Shown here: piece by piece, positions 22,641 to 36,140 of the stretch | Layout of the letters: every line of letters starts with the position of its first letter | Numbering within the stretch: the stretch's first letter is position 1 | NCBI GenBank assembly: GCA_021521415.1 | Contig: JAIQDT010007658.1 | Location: 1 to 64,000 of the forward strand | Length of the DNA: 64,000 bases | DNA from: Bidens hawaiensis | Taxonomy: Eukaryota > Streptophyta > Magnoliopsida > Asterales > Asteraceae | Direction: 5' to 3' | Program-made: the position numbers and the translations under genes | Notes under the pieces: generated by a model | Database searches by the model: none | Seen by the model: the letters and a program-made list of their open reading frames with translations, nothing else | Told to the model about the DNA's origin: nothing

Positions 22641-24114
22641 ATGACTTCTAAGACTAAAGATATAAAAAGTTTTAGAATATTTGAGAATGAGGCTTGGACA
22701 ACTAATAAACCTCCTAAACTTCATAAGTGGGACAATAACTTTGAAGAATTCAAATGGCGTTTCAAGGACTACATTAGAATAACTGATTATGCTCTTCTTG
22801 GAGCAGTTGAGACTGGTCCTTACGTTCCTACAACTGATACTGCTGATGGACCGGTTCCCAAACCTGTGCTGGCCTAATTTGATGAAGATAAGAATCTGTT
22901 GATCGATGATCAAAAGGCCTATGGGATTTATAGTGTGTGACTTTCACTAGAAATTGCTCAAACTTTAAGGAAACAAACAATTGCTAATGGCTTATGGGAT
23001 GCTTTGGTCAACAAATTTAAAGGAAATGTAGAAATGAGGAACAACAAGAAAGCCATGTTGAAGGGTGAATTAATTATGTTTAAACATGTGCAAGGAGAAA
23101 CTGTTGGAAATCTTATCCATAGGTTTGAGACATTGATAACCAAGATGAAGAGTGTTGGCATTGATTATGATCAAATTGAAATCAATTACAAGTTGTTGAA
23201 CTCCTTACCATACACCTGGAACAGTAGTGTGATCACAATCAAGAGAACAACAAACCTTCAAATCAATTCTCTTTTTGATTTGACATCCACCATCAAGTCA
23301 TTTGAAATGGATGAAAAACTCAGATTGGGCAAGCACATAAGTTCTCTCAATCATGCCGGAAATTCAACTGGTCTAGAGTCAGTATAGCTTTTCTCTGCCA
23401 AGCACATCCCACCATTCATCCAGTTGATGGAGTAAATATGTTTGCCACTCAACTAAAGCAGAATTCTGTTTTCAAGACTGCTGCAAGTCCACAAGCACCA
23501 TCTAGCTCAAGTTCCTTTCAAGATATAGTTGATAAAGTTGTTGAGTAAGCATTGAAGGCTCATGGAATCAAGAAACCCGCAAGCAGCCCATCCTACTCAT
23601 CTCCTCAAATTGATGATACACATGTAGCATTTCATGCCTTTATGGCAAGCCACTAGGAGTTACTACCAGGAAAACTGCTACCCCCTTCATTTCAACAATG
23701 AGACAATCCTGAGATCAACAAGAAGGATCTCAAAAAGATGGACATCAAATATCAGATGACCATGGTTGTTTACTAAGCCTCGAACTTCATGAAGAAATAT
23801 GGCAAAAACAGCTTCAAAGATTCAGATTGAAATGGAATTGGGTTTGACAAGGATAAACTCTGATGCTACAACTGAAATTAGACTGGGTCTAGCTAAAAGG
23901 TCATGATCACTCTATCAGCTGAAGGAACCAAGCCAGATCGGGAAGATGATCAATTTGTTGAGCTGATCAATCCTCTAACCTTCGCCGGGATGACATTTGT
24001 GAATGAAGACCAACCCGCATCAAGCTCTGCCGCTGAGAACCATCTCAGACATTCCCGAGGTACACAAACTTTGCACTCAAGTCCGTTTTGATAAAATTAA
24101 GAACTATAGAACTC
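22641..24114 (+). pseudogene. Copia gag, decayed (copy A)
   Basis: Capsid-like gag of a Copia retrotransposon. It opens at ATG 22641 with a typical W-rich start (KLHKWDNNFEEFKWRFKDYI), continues after stops at about 22875 and 22938 into LWDALVNKFKGN and the conserved LLNSLPYTWNSSVITIKRTT (about 23190-23255), and later shows DLKKMDIKYQMTMV (about 23730-23770), a stretch usually found just before the zinc knuckle. The knuckle is unreadable. At least eight stops or shifts are present. The same stops occur in copy B. The reading resumes on the other side of the solo LTR at 27725. Confidence 0.9.
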
Positions 24115-26872
24115 ATAATTGTAACATTTGGTAAACATTTTCGCTAATATAATCGCTATTAGCAATAAAATTTCGTCATTATGAGAAAAATCTTCTTTAT
24201 TAATGCTCTAGTTGTTTCAAAGTCAACGAAAAGTTCAAAAATAGCCACGTAACGAACCTGACGTGAAATGACCCCAGGTAACGAGACAAAAAGTAAATAA
24301 ATCACCAACACGACTAAACGACCTAAAAAAATTAAAATATATATTAAAATAGTCAAGAGAAGGCATACGCATAATTTTAGAAGGCTCGAATCGCAAAAAC
24401 TGAAAAGTAAGTAATCGAGTGTCGGTAGACGACCCGGTAAGGACCCGACACCAAATATTTTCAAAAATATAGTTTCTTGACTAAACTGTTAAGAATTTGA
24501 TTTCGTTCAATGCCTGACAAAAATTATTAAAAACGGAACCCGTTTGATCAGCCAAAACCCGCAATACGCGAAACAATTAGTACGATATTAACTGAAATTA
24601 ATATAAACCTTTCACCTCCTTACTCTCGCTCTCTCCCTTCGCCGTCCCCAATCTCTCCACATCACCACCGCACCTTTCTTTCCCTCCAATCACAACTCAC
24701 CAACCCACTAGCATTACTACCTAAACACTACAACTCATTACTACCTAAACACTAGCATATTATGTGGGATTGATATTAACACTACAACACACCACCCTAC
24801 ACTACACATCAACACACTATCCCTATATTTCTCTCATTATATGCGGCACACACCACACAACACTCCACCACCACATTTCAAAATCACACACCCACATTCA
24901 TAATCAAGATCAAGTAGTGATTGCAATAGGAAGAAGATTAAAGGGAAGGATCATCACACATTCATCCTAATCTCTAACCCAAAGCCAAGTAAGTAGAGTT
25001 ATAATGTAATTTTTATGATTAAATAGATTGGATTAGATGATCTTGGATTAGAATTGAGATTGAAAAATTGGAAAATATGGGTTAGGATATGTGTGTGTGA
25101 ACCGTGCATGTGTATATGTGTGCATGTGTGAGCCGTGTGTATGCATGCATGTGTGAGGGGAAGCATTAAACCCACATGAACATGCATACATACACCTCCA
25201 AGTTCATATTTTTATTAGTTTGATTAGAATCTTTGATGGAATTATTTGATTATTTTGGATGAAATTGACTATTGAAGATTGTTAAGTTTGCTAGATTACT
25301 AAATAAGGAAACTTTAATAAGTTAATTTGCAATATGGAGAATAGATGATCAATAGAACTATGAAACTTGGATATTGGATACTTGAAATGGATGATTGATT
25401 GTTAGGATGTTTGTTAGAAAATCCATGGAATGATAATTAGTTAGTCGTAAAAATGATCGTTTCTAAATTAGGAAACTTTAATTGTTGTAATTTGAAGATT
25501 GATGATCATTGATGTTATTTGACATGGATTGAATGATTAATGAACATGTCATATGCTAGAAACTCATATGAACTTGAATTTTGATTAGTATGATCAAGAA
25601 CTTGAATGCACATGAATTGTTTGTTAGATACTTACTAGGAATAGAAACTTTGGAAGTTTGAATATTGAAAAATCATAACTCGAATAAAACAATAGGATGC
25701 ATGAAATTAGATCAAACTAGTTGAATTAGATAAGCATATATTTCCACTTAGTAATACTTAAAAAGATGGAATTAGTTATAATCATCAAAGATTAAAGTTA
25801 CTTTAATAATTTACGTTTTGATTAAACACATAGAAAACTTGTAACACATATACATACATGAACTTGATGATTTGAATGGCTTGTTAATTTTGGTTGAAAT
25901 CTGGATTTATAAGTTAGATTATGATATTTGTTCATATGGAAGATGATAGACTTGATGATTGATATTATCGATAAACTTAAATTAACAAGTAGGAACTTGA
26001 AAATGAATCAAATGTGTTATTTGGTATCGTGCAAACAAATCTGGAAAATGAGGATAAATTATAAGTTATAATGGGTATATTTAATGCATAGGATGATTGG
26101 TTTGAAATTGCTAAGTCTAGATTACTTATCGGTAACTTTAACGGTCGAAAACCGACTTTTAAACGAGAACCGACATAACTGTTAGTGAGTATTTTAGCGC
26201 ATCCCCTAAAAGTTGTATAACACTCATATATAACATAACTTGGTATATGAGAAGAGGACAAAATAAGAAAACTTGGTCCTAGACGGTTCATGTCAGGAAA
26301 ACCAACACGAAACGTCAAAAGTTGCTATTTTAAGAAAAAATATTAACAAAAATGGAAAATGACATGTTTTTATAAAATAACTTCTAAAACTTGACTAATA
26401 TATATATGTAACAAGTGTTTTCAAGTCATAAAAGTTACATTTTATATGAAAAGCGATCGGTTTGTTTTTAAACCCGAAACCGACGATACTGGCAAAGACC
26501 GACGAAACCGACAAGATTCATTGAAAATAAATAAACTAATATTTTCTTAACTTTCCAGCAACTGAAATTTTAATATTTTAATATATTTATTTTCTTTAAT
26601 TGTTAATTAATTATTAAGACAATAGTTAAACGAAAACCGCACTATACTTACTTGTTAGCTTAATAGGAACTTATTTGCTTGCGTGCTTGTGTGGACATTA
26701 GATTAAGAATAATAAATAAAAGACTTTTATAAACTAAGGCTTAAATTAAGTTTTATTAACAAAACGTGTACTAATATATGACACGCGAATTTTTGGAAAG
26801 AAAAGCTTCGAACAGTGAGTTTCTCTAAGAACCCCCTCGTTTTTAAATGGAATTGTTTAATTGTTTTTTTTT

Positions 26873-26887
26873 GGGGGGGGGGGGGGG
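26873..26887. repeat. 15-base G run
   Basis: A pure poly-G tract after a T run inside the solo LTR. Such tracts are prone to sequencing error, so the length should be treated with care. Confidence 0.8.
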
Positions 26888-27197
26888 AAGCATATTCTTT
26901 ATTTATATGTTGATTTCATCGATATTTGTTTAAAAATCATTTTATTTTACAAACCGTGTCAAATACGAGATGAGTCTAGTTGGCTAAATAACTGTTAACC
27001 CTAGAAAATGGCACAGAACTATCGGTAGATCTATCAGGGTGACGCCCCCCCACTTCCAATCGCGTTGGGTTAAAAGTGGGTATATTTTGAGTCTGGTATG
27101 TATCGAGTTATCAGCTATGATAGTCATACGCATGTTGTATTCTTTGCTCGTCTACAACAACATGATTTGTTTAAAAGATAAAATGCTATTATTTTGT

Positions 27198-27391
27198 GAT
27201 ATAATGGCGATAGATCACTATACACGGGTTAGTGATATAATGGCGATGGATCATTATTCACCGTTTTTTATATGATTTTGGTGTGATGTAATGACGATAG
27301 ATTATTACACACGGGATTGATACTATTATATAATGACGAGAGATCATTATATGGATTTTGATTTATATACACACACACACACACACACATA
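27198..27391. repeat. Degenerate ATAATGGCGATAGATCA repeats and (CA)n
   Basis: TATAATG(G/A)CGA(T)AGATCA-type units start at about 27202, 27237, 27287 and 27331, 35-50 bases apart, followed by a (CA)n run at about 27369-27389. All lie near the end of the solo LTR. Confidence 0.75.
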
Positions 27392-27724
27392 CATACGGAC
27401 TATTTTGAATAAAAAGGGAAACTCACCAACACAATGTGTTGACAAACGATTTTAATACGCTTTTCAGGTAAGTGATGGCTTCGTGGTGACCAAGGAAAAA
27501 GGCGGGTCGTGTTTGAATATGGAAAATAATCTAGGACATGTAATAGCCGTGCTTTTATACACATGTAAACTTTTTATTTTAATAATAATAAAGTTTCTTT
27601 CTATAGTCAAACTTTGTTTATTATTATATTGTACTTTATTATGATTGCCTATCGGCGTCTGTCATAACCCGAAAACTTGGTCAAAAGTCTTCCGCTGCCT
27701 AAGTAAGGTTTTCGGGGTGTGACA

Positions 27725-28555
27725 ATAATGTCGCCTTGATAAATGAAAATCTTAGCCTTAAATGTCAGAATGATGATTAAAGAAGGCTGAAAAGATATTT
27801 ACCATTAGGATTAAAATTCACAATAACGATATGGCTAAAGTAAATGAGAAATATTTCAGACTAATAAACGAGCTGAGTTTCATGAAAGACGTGTCATGGA
27901 AATAAATGCTAAAATTGAGAATATAGAATTAGACTTAGCTCAAAGAAAGATAGACGTAGAAAGATTTGAGTTGGCTTATGATAAATTGGACGAGATTACT
28001 GAGGCATAGGCTGGGGTGAAACAAAAGACATGCATAGGCTATGATAATACAGCTGTTCCACCTCCATTTAATGAGATTTATACTAGCCTACCTCACTTTC
28101 GTTTCAATATCCCACCTGAGTACGAAATGGTCTATGGTATTGGTTATGTGCCAAAACCCAAGACATTTATTACTCCTATCTCCAAAATAGTTGATCCCAT
28201 TCCTTCATCAGTTAGTTCAATGGTAGTTTATCTCTGATAGTTAATTTGTCCGCTAGTCCTTCCAATAGATTTGTACCAAGCCTAAGAACAAGAACTGATC
28301 AATCTGATAGTTCTGCCAGTGAAATGGATGTAAGATCCAAAAATAATAGGAAAACCAGAAAACCTTTTTGGATAACCAAAAAGGAAAGATCAAAAAGAGG
28401 TTCTAAGACTGAAAAATCGAAGAAACCTCCAAAAAGAAATGAGAAAAGAAGTCCAAAGATTGAAATTTTCGAGTATTTTGTTTTAAACCCAGAAGGAAGA
28501 CAGTCCAAAAAGTCTTCTAAAAACAGGAAGCATGCATCTGCATGGGGTTCCTAAA
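27725..28555 (+). pseudogene. Copia gag C-terminal region, decayed
   Basis: Continuation of the gag frame after the solo LTR: NVALINENLSLKCQ, then a Lys/Glu-rich coiled-coil-like stretch (KIENIELDLAQRKIDVERFE, about 27910-27970), then an open part with PPPFNEIYTSLPHFRFN (about 28060-28110). It ends in a basic, Ser-rich segment (28320-28550). Several stops. The linker is typical of Copia gag-pol between nucleocapsid and protease. Confidence 0.75.
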
Positions 28556-28678
28556 TACCGTTTTTCTGATTCTGACATTTCTCAACACTTCATAATTCCA
28601 GAAAAGAAAATAAAATTTGGTAACTTTGTGGTTGACTTTCCTAGGACAACTAAGCCTCGGGAACCCGTGTCTAAATAG

Positions 28679-30133
28679 TTGCTAATGTGTGTAGGGCAGT
28701 CAAGAAGGCCTGTCAACAGTATTTGGTACTTATACAGTGGCTGCACCCGACACATGACGGGAGACGAGTCCTTACTGTTTTATGTTCAACCGTTCGATGG
28801 TGGAAACTTTTCATTTTCCGGTGACATGGGAGGAAATATTAAAAGGAGGAAGAGTATCAAATGGAATCCTGACGTTTGATGATGTCAATATTTTGGAATA
28901 GCTTAACCACAATCTGCTTAGTGTCTCACAAAATTTTGATCGACAGTACTCCACTTTACTCACGGAAAATGAATGTTTGATCTTAAAACCAAGTTTCAAA
29001 GCCCCCAAGAATGGATCTTGACGCGTACTCCGAGACATAATGATACTTATATATAGGACATGAATAGCTCTTACTCACGCAATACCGCTTCATTTTTAAT
29101 ACCTAAGGCCATGGAAAACGACTCATCTCTATGGCATAGACGTCTTGGCCATGTAAACTTTATGAACTTAAATAAACCGGTCAAATGTGAGCATGTGAGG
29201 GGATTGTCTGTCAAAACTTTTTCTTGCATTGAAAAATGTATATCGTGCTCCAAATGCAAGCGACACAAGCTCCCTCACAAGCCCAAGACTGTCAATACCA
29301 TAGATTCCATTCTTCAACTGTTACATATGTATTTATTTGGTCCTATTCATCCTTTGGCAATCACCCGAAAAGCCCATTGTATTGTGATTACTGATGATTT
29401 CTCTCGTTTCAGTTTGACTTTCCTTTTAGGGCACAAGGATGAAATCGCTCAGTTTTTAATCAAATTCATTACTTTTGTGGAGAGGCATACAGACTAGAAG
29501 GTGAAGTGTATTAGAAGCGACAACTAGACTGAGTTCTGTAACAGGGCTGTAGATGAACTCTGTCATTCAAATGGAATAGATCGCCAATTCAGTGCTCCAT
29601 ACACTCCATAACAGAATGGGGTAGCTAAACATCGCAATCGAACACTGATCAAAGCTGCAATAACTGTGTTTTCAGACTCCAAACTTCCGTTATTCTTCTG
29701 GGGTGAAGCTATCAGTGCTACATGCTTCATATAAAGCCGAGTGATCATTAACAAGCGCTTGAAGAAGACTCATTTTGAAGTCTACTACAATACTAAGCCA
29801 CAAGTCAACTACTTCAAGACATTTGGATGTCCATGCATTTGGATGTCCATGACATTTGGTGCTCACCCGGATCCTAAGTTTTTCGAAAAGGAAGATGAGT
29901 GCTGCTTTGTTGGATATGCTCCCAACAAAACTGCTTATCGTGTCTACAAAAAGAATACTAAGCTGATTTTGGAATCCTTCAACGTTTATTGGCAAGAGCT
30001 GAACGCCGCTGATGCTCGCACGGGACCTAATTGGTTGTTTGACTATGACTACTTGTTCAATCAGTTCTGTGGCATGTCTATCCCACCATCAACCTGTACT
30101 AAGTTCAATCTTCTTTACCTGAACCTTTGTTGA
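28679..30133 (+). pseudogene. Copia protease-integrase remnant
   Basis: Protease region WYLYSGCTRHMTGD (about 28722-28763), where the catalytic Asp of the usual D-S-G is Tyr. Then the pre-integrase finger WHRRLGH...CISCSKCKRHK (about 29130-29270) and the integrase core: ITDDFSRF (first Asp), RSDN with a stop just after it, and QNGVAKHRNRTL, where the expected Glu is Lys. The post-core FKTFGCPC...GYAPNKTAYRVY pattern follows (about 29815-29950). Reverse transcriptase and RNase H are not found downstream. Several stops. Dead on both catalytic residues and frame. Confidence 0.9.
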
Positions 30134-30781
30134 TGCAAGCTCTTGTCAACAACTTGTCTGATCGTGGCAACTGTGGGATGAAGATGTGACCGACGGGTTT
30201 GCCAGCAACTACTGCGGTGGTAGATGGTGGTTATCCGGGTTTATATTTATCGCAAAAGCCGTTCAAAACGATCCAAATCAAACTCGATTTGAATCGAATC
30301 CATTTGAGTTGATTTGAATCGAATCCATTCGAGTCGATTCACATCGAACTCGATTCGATTCGAATCAAATTGTTTTTCAAGCCAATGATTTTTCGGCGAA
30401 AAAGAAACAAAAAGGTGGCGGTGAGTGGTGTTGATGGCAGTAGCTGAAGTGGTGGTGGTCGTCATGGCGGAAGGAGAGGGTTTACTAGTGGTGGTGGCTG
30501 CGGCAGTGGTCGGAGATTGTTTTTCTGGTGAACTGGCCGAAATACTATTTTCCGGTGGTCATTTCTTTTGGGCGCGTGGTTATTGGTGGCTGCTAACGGC
30601 GATGTTTGTGGTGGTTTAGTTGGTTGGTGTTGTCGTGGTAATAGGAAGAAGACAGTGTTGGAGGATGATGGAAGATGGTGGCGGCTCCGGCAAGCTTTTA
30701 TGGCGGCTCTCGCTACTGGAATCGTTTTCCCGGCAGTCCTTTTCCGACGAGGTCAGATCTGATCACATGGATGGCGGCTGG
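30134..30781. other. Copia-internal tail with GC-rich stretch
   Basis: 30265-30375 holds a cluster of GAATCGAATCCATT-type motifs like those in the Copia leader. 30400-30781 is G-rich (GGTGGTGG, GGCGGC) with open but low-complexity frames on the + strand; I do not recognise a protein. It is interrupted at 30781 by the solo LTR and resumes at 41255. Confidence 0.5.
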
Positions 30782-33517
30782 TTTCACACCCCAACCTACG
30801 GCGGAAATTCCGGGGCGTGAGCTGATTGCTAACAGCTCTCAAGGTACTATTATGCAATATTTAAAAGTGACAATATCTATTTAATTTAATTAAATATTCA
30901 AATAATTTCAAATACAAGGTACAACTCATTAAACAAACAATGAATACAAATCTAAGTCTTGACTATTATTCTTCTAACTTAATTAATTCTTCACTAAGTC
31001 TTCACCAACTTGCAATAAATTCAAACAATAACCTGCATATGCGTATAAAATAGAAAAGTTTGTCAACAACACATGTTGAGTGAGTAAAACACCAGTTAAG
31101 TGAGATACATTATAATATATAGTAAATAAAGAAATGCAAAGTGTGTCAAGTGAGATAAAGATAAGCAATTTAACCAATAAGCAAGTAAATAATGATGTCG
31201 GTAAGCTTGATGTCAGATGAAACTGAATGATGGATAACACGACGGCCGTATGAATGTATGATCATACAAGACTGAGAATATGTTGGACCTCTCCGACAAG
31301 TATTCAAGCAAAGCATATATGCATATAACACATTAGGTATAAACTGTTAAACACACAAGACTAACAGCTGCAGGTTGAGTATTAAATAATAGGTAAATAG
31401 ATAAAGTATGCATATGTCCCCAAAATGTTTAAAATAAGTAAAAAGAGGAGTGATTACTCACCTCGATGATTAAGCGAGTAAACCGAAAGAATGATTAAAC
31501 GAGTAAGTTCACACGATGTGTGATCTGACCCAAACAGACCTGAGACTTATACATAAGAAAATAGAGTCAAAACCGTGAACATAGCCATTGGAATCAATCC
31601 AAACGAATGTATAGAACTCCGGTTATGATATTTTCAGCAAATAAGCGAGCTGGTACTGACCAGAATCTGAATAGCGATTTGGGAGTCAGGTTTTGGTCAT
31701 TACACTCAAAATTTCAAAACAAACAAAAAAGTCTACTGGCCCGAAAGCTAATTTTGACCAGAAGGTAGAGAAATTAAATAGTCAATCTTGTTGACTATTT
31801 TGCCCTTAAACGGGTCGGAGTCCAATTGACACAGTAAATCCCCTCAAACTCAGAAATTGATTGAGGGATTTTGTAAAGGAGATAAAAAAACCTACAGTAT
31901 TGAAGAATAAAACTTACCCAAACGAGGATTGGATCTAGGAGAAATTGTGGTCTACGAGGTCTTGAAGCTTGAAAGTCAACGGCATCTTGAAGAACTTGAT
32001 TAATCTTGAAGAAACCGACAATGAAGAATGGCAATTTCGTAGGATATGGGGAGGATGGCTGGACTTCAATAGTTTTTAGGGTTTATAGATGTGTTTTGAT
32101 TTAAGGGATTTTTACATATATCCCCTCCCTAAGCCTCTTATTTACATATTTCCCCAATACTAAAACCTTAATTACATATTTCCCCTTCTATTATCCAATT
32201 ACCCTTTTACCATTCCGATCAACAATGCTCATACTGGTCGCCCTCTCCATTACCGTATTCACGACAGCATTCAAGAGTTCTTAATTCAGGAAACGAAGAG
32301 ACTGGAGTTCTGTCCCAAAATTTGTAGAAGCTCTTGAAGGTTTGTTAAACCATTAGAGCCTTTATTTGGTGAGTGTTTTCAAAACTGTTTTGGACAAAAA
32401 TCTGCTAAGGATCAATTATCCAAATCTTTTATGTGAGGTAAGGTGCTAACTCGATAATGCCAAGTGCGTAATTGTAATATTGGTGAACACAAAGGTTCGA
32501 TCACGAGGGAAAAAGCCCTTAACCAAGATAGTCTTACTTCGGTCAAAACTTATCAAGGTAATCTTTGGTAAAATAACTCCGGTCAAGGATTAATAAGATA
32601 ATCTTTGGTCGGATTACTTTAGTCAATGATCAACAAGGTAACCTTTGGTCGACGAGTATATGATTATCGTGATCTCCGGCACAAAAAACCCCCGGACGGT
32701 GAAAACTATCACCGTCGAGTGTATTGATAACTAAAAAGTGGTTACAAGTGTTGTGGAGTAAATGACCGAGATTACAAAGTATGCTAGTGCGTAGAGAGAA
32801 TTTTAGTTTCTGCTCTTAGTATGTGTGATAGTACATGTGTTTTTTCCTATTCGATCATAGCTCGTTTAAATAAGAAAATATCACTAACTATATCTCCTAT
32901 CTATCCGGAAATCTTCCACCTAGCCGCTCCACGACCTTTGACCACGTGCTAATAGCCATCCAGTAGCGAGATAAGCGGAAGAATGAGTCTTATAGCCATT
33001 GTTGATAGTCACACGTTCATCTTCACATGAGTTCTTCCATTAACAGCTACATTGAAGTAGGATCCTGGATTCATGCTCCAGCTGGAGAATGCTCTGTGAG
33101 GATAACTGATGCAAGTACGTCTTAAAGTTGTCACACATGTCTAACACATCACCATACTAAACGCAATCATTAGTAAACAAGTAATACCGAGGATCGCCGA
33201 TCCTTTATATCCTGATATATATTTCAAGGATAAACTATCCATAAGACAGTCAAGGATAAAGGATCCTCAGTATAAAATTCATGGCCTAACAATTGCCCCC
33301 AAAATGGCGGGTGATAGTGGAATACAGCTGTCATTTTGAATTTCAAAATCACTGTGAAAACTGATAGATGGGATCGTTTTGCGAGAATATTTACCATTTA
33401 ACCCCCAAGGTTAATTATAACCGTCTATATATGCCGCCCTATATCTTTGATTATATACATGCTTCCTTCCATCGTATCAGGTATCCTTTCTACCTCTTTC
33501 TCTTATTTTCTTTAATA

Positions 33518-33994
33518 ATGTCTGCTGCTTCCTCTTCTTCTCCGGCTGCTTCTAACCCTTCTGAACAAGCTTCCAATGACCGCCAGTTGTCGGAAATGGA
33601 ACCCCAATGCCTCATAGACAACCCATCTTCTGAGATTTGTAAACTGACAGATCCTGAGATTGACAAGTTCCGCCTGTTATTTCCCCCAAAAACCCTATTC
33701 CGCCTTTATGAATCCAGTGTTCGTTGCGACGTGTATTCCAAGGTCTGGGCGTGTTTTCCGGCGACTCCCTTTCTTATCGGCTACAATTACCCTTTTCCGT
33801 CTCTTACCCAAAGTTTTTTCGATTCTACCGACATCTCTTACATACAAGCTATGCCGATGATTTGGAGGGTTTTTATCACCATCGAGAGAATCATTGAAGA
33901 GGAAAAAATCGATTTTGGCCTTCCCGAGTTATCATATTTATATACCCTCACAACCCACGGTCCTGCTCGTTTCATCTTCAAGTCCAAGCCCTGA
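33518..33994 (+). pseudogene. Antisense gene of Tat element X, first exon (Transposase_28-like)
   Basis: A + strand reading frame opposite to the retroelement's own genes. It can be read open from 33368, but the ATG at 33518 (158 codons) aligns with the start in element Y and lies about 90 bases after a TATATATG box (33425). After a Ser-rich lead come NPSSEICKLTDPEIDKFRLL, GYNYPFPSLTQSFF, ISYIQAMPMIWRVF and FGLPELSYLYTLTTHGPARF. These match Y residue for residue in most places and recall the plant 'gypsy-type transposon' domain (Transposase_28); that assignment is from memory. A TGA at 33992-33994 ends it. The homology runs on to about 34036 and is then replaced by a CACTA-like repeat block, so the later exons are gone. 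Function unknown. Confidence 0.7.
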
Positions 33995-34036
33995 AAGCCC
34001 CATCCGATCTCAAAAGCCACGCTAAACGATTCCGTG

Positions 34037-35200
34037 TTAACGCCCAATAAACCATACTTTCATTAGTGGGTCATACTAGTTCTTGATCGGTGTTAGTGTC
34101 CCATTATAACATCTATCATGTCACAATTGCTCTAAAAGAGTTGTATAGGACTGTCATTAGTCATGGTTAGGTGTTAACGCCTGAAACACACCATACTTTC
34201 GTCAATAGACCTTATTTGGCCTTGATTTGTGCCAATGGCCCAACATGTTATACATTCATCAATGGCCCTTGATTGGTATTAGTGGTCATTATAGCATCTA
34301 TCATGTCCCCGTTGTTACAAGAGGGTTGTATATGAGTGTAGTGAGCCATAGGCATGTGTCAACGCCCGATAACATGTCATACTTTTATTAATGGGCCATA
34401 TTGGGCCTTGATTGTTGTTAATGGCCAATATCGTCTCTATCATGTCATAGTTACGTTAACAGGTTGTATAGGAGTGTAGTGAGTCATAGTTGGTCGTCAT
34501 ACTTTGCATTAATGGGCCGTCTTGGGCCTTTATTGTTGTTAGTGACCCATTATAGTCTCTATCATATCATAGTTGCTTTAAAAGGGTTAAATATGAGTTT
34601 AGTGAGTCATGGTTTGGTTACGCCCAATAATATGTCATACTTTCATTAATGGGCCTTATTGGACCTTGATTGTTGTTAATGGCCAGTATGGGTCTATCAT
34701 GTCATAGTTACGTTAACAGGTTGTATAGGAGTGTAGTGAGTCATAGTTGGTCTCATCAAATGGCGTTGATTGGTATTAGTGGCCCATTATATCACCTATC
34801 ATGCCATAGTCGCTACAAGGAGGTTGTATATGAGTGTAGTGAGCCATAGTCATGTGTCAACGCCCAATAACATGTTATACTTTTATTAATGGAACATATT
34901 GGGCCTTAATTGTTGTTAATGGCCCAATATATCTATATCATGTCATAGTTAATTTAACAGGTTGTATAGGAGTGTAGTGACTCATAGTTGGTGTTAACGC
35001 CCAGTAGCATGTCATACTTTGCATTAATGGGCCGTCTTGGGCCTTGATTGTTGTTAGTGACCCATTGTAGTCTCTATCATATCATAGTTGCTCTAAAAGG
35101 GTTAAATATGAGTTTAGTGAGTCATAGTTTAGTTAAAGCCCAATAATATGCCATACTTTCATCAATGGGCCTTAATGGACCTAATTGAATCCAAGACCTA
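34037..35200. repeat. Degenerate 130-185 bp tandem array
   Basis: About eight imperfect copies of a unit with the landmarks GTGTTAACGCCCAATA, CATACTTT(C)ATTAATGGGCC, TTGATTGTTGTTAATGGCCC and TATAGGAGTGTAGTGAGTCA. No coding pattern. Confidence 0.8.
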
Positions 35201-35830
35201 ATTGCTTACATTCAAACCCTCGAACACCCAGATTTCTCAAAATTAAAGTATAAATCACCTACCTAACCAAGATGAGCTTCAATCAATGTTAATGAGTGAT
35301 GAAAGTATTAGCAGCAGGTGATGGATTAGGGTTCAGATTGGTTACTGAAGGGTGGATGTCTGGTTGGTCACACAAAAGAATTAGAATGTGGCTATAATTA
35401 TCAATAGTAACACTTTTGTTTTAATGTAACTGTTAGCTTTTAGCCATACATAAAAATTTATAAGTGGCTATAAAATAATGCTTTATGGTCACATAAACCC
35501 CTTAAGTGTGACCACATGTATAAGCTTTTAGCCATATATGAAACAATTAATGTGTGGCCATTAACTACTAACAGTCACACGTTTTGTTTGTTGTCACCGT
35601 TAACTTTTAGCCACATATAAAACTTATAAGTGGCTAACAAACAATACTCTATGGTCACATATACCCGTAAGTGTGGCCATATGTATTCGTTTTTAACCAC
35701 ATCGTTATCAAACTACTGTGAGCGTAGATCATATTTGGCTATAGTTTACTAAGTGTGACAAGTAAAAGTCGCATTTTTTTTATGAAAGTGTGGCTAACGG
35801 TTTCGAACAACTGTGTTTTTTGTCACAGAA

Positions 35831-36140
35831 ATTGAAAAAGTGTGGCTAAATGTTCCAGCAGGTGTGATTTTTTGCCACAAAAATCTAATTTATGTGGCTA
35901 AAGGTTCTAACAGGTATGTTTTTTGTCACACGAATTGAAAAAGTGTGGCTAAATGTTCCAGCAGGTGTGATTTTTTGCCACAAAAATCTAATTTATGTGG
36001 CTAAAGGTTCTAACAGGTGTGTTTTTTGTCACACGAATTGAAAAAGTGTGGCTAAATGTTCCAGTAGGTGTGATTTTTTGCCACAAAAATCTAATTTATG
36101 TGGCTAAAGGTTCTAACAGGTGTGTTTTTAGTCACACGAA
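35831..36140. repeat. 103-bp tandem repeat, three copies
   Basis: The start ATTGAAAAAGTGTGGCTAAA recurs at 35831, 35934 and 36037. Each unit holds one GCCACAAAAATC and one GTCACACGAATTG, so it is made of two related half-units. Confidence 0.9.

Larger units (their letters stand above)
18031..24300 (+). repeat. Direct segmental duplication, copy A
   Basis: Matches 57731-64000 with a constant offset of 39700 through the NRT2 gene, rising to 39702 in the Copia part. It contains NRT2, its 3' flank, a Copia 5' LTR, gag and the start of a solo LTR. The gene part is nearly identical (a handful of differences in 2.3 kb); the Copia part shows more. The true right border is unknown because copy B reaches the window end. 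Confidence 0.95.
24120..27724 (+). mobile_element. Solo LTR, gypsy-type, 3.6 kb (TSD ATAAT)
   Basis: Begins TGTAACATTTGG and ends TTCGGGGTGTGACA, flanked by perfect 5-bp duplications ATAAT (24115-24119 and 27725-27729). There is no internal retroviral sequence, so this is a solo LTR formed by LTR-LTR recombination. It splits the Copia gag: removing it restores ...CTCATAATGTCGCC... in phase with both sides. The same insertion point occurs in copy B (63822). Confidence 0.9.

Noticed and set aside
30425..30884. Several G-rich + strand ORFs of 64-69 codons
   Set aside because: Low-complexity GGTGGTGG coding, no family resemblance and overlapping frames. Treated as non-coding Copia-internal sequence.
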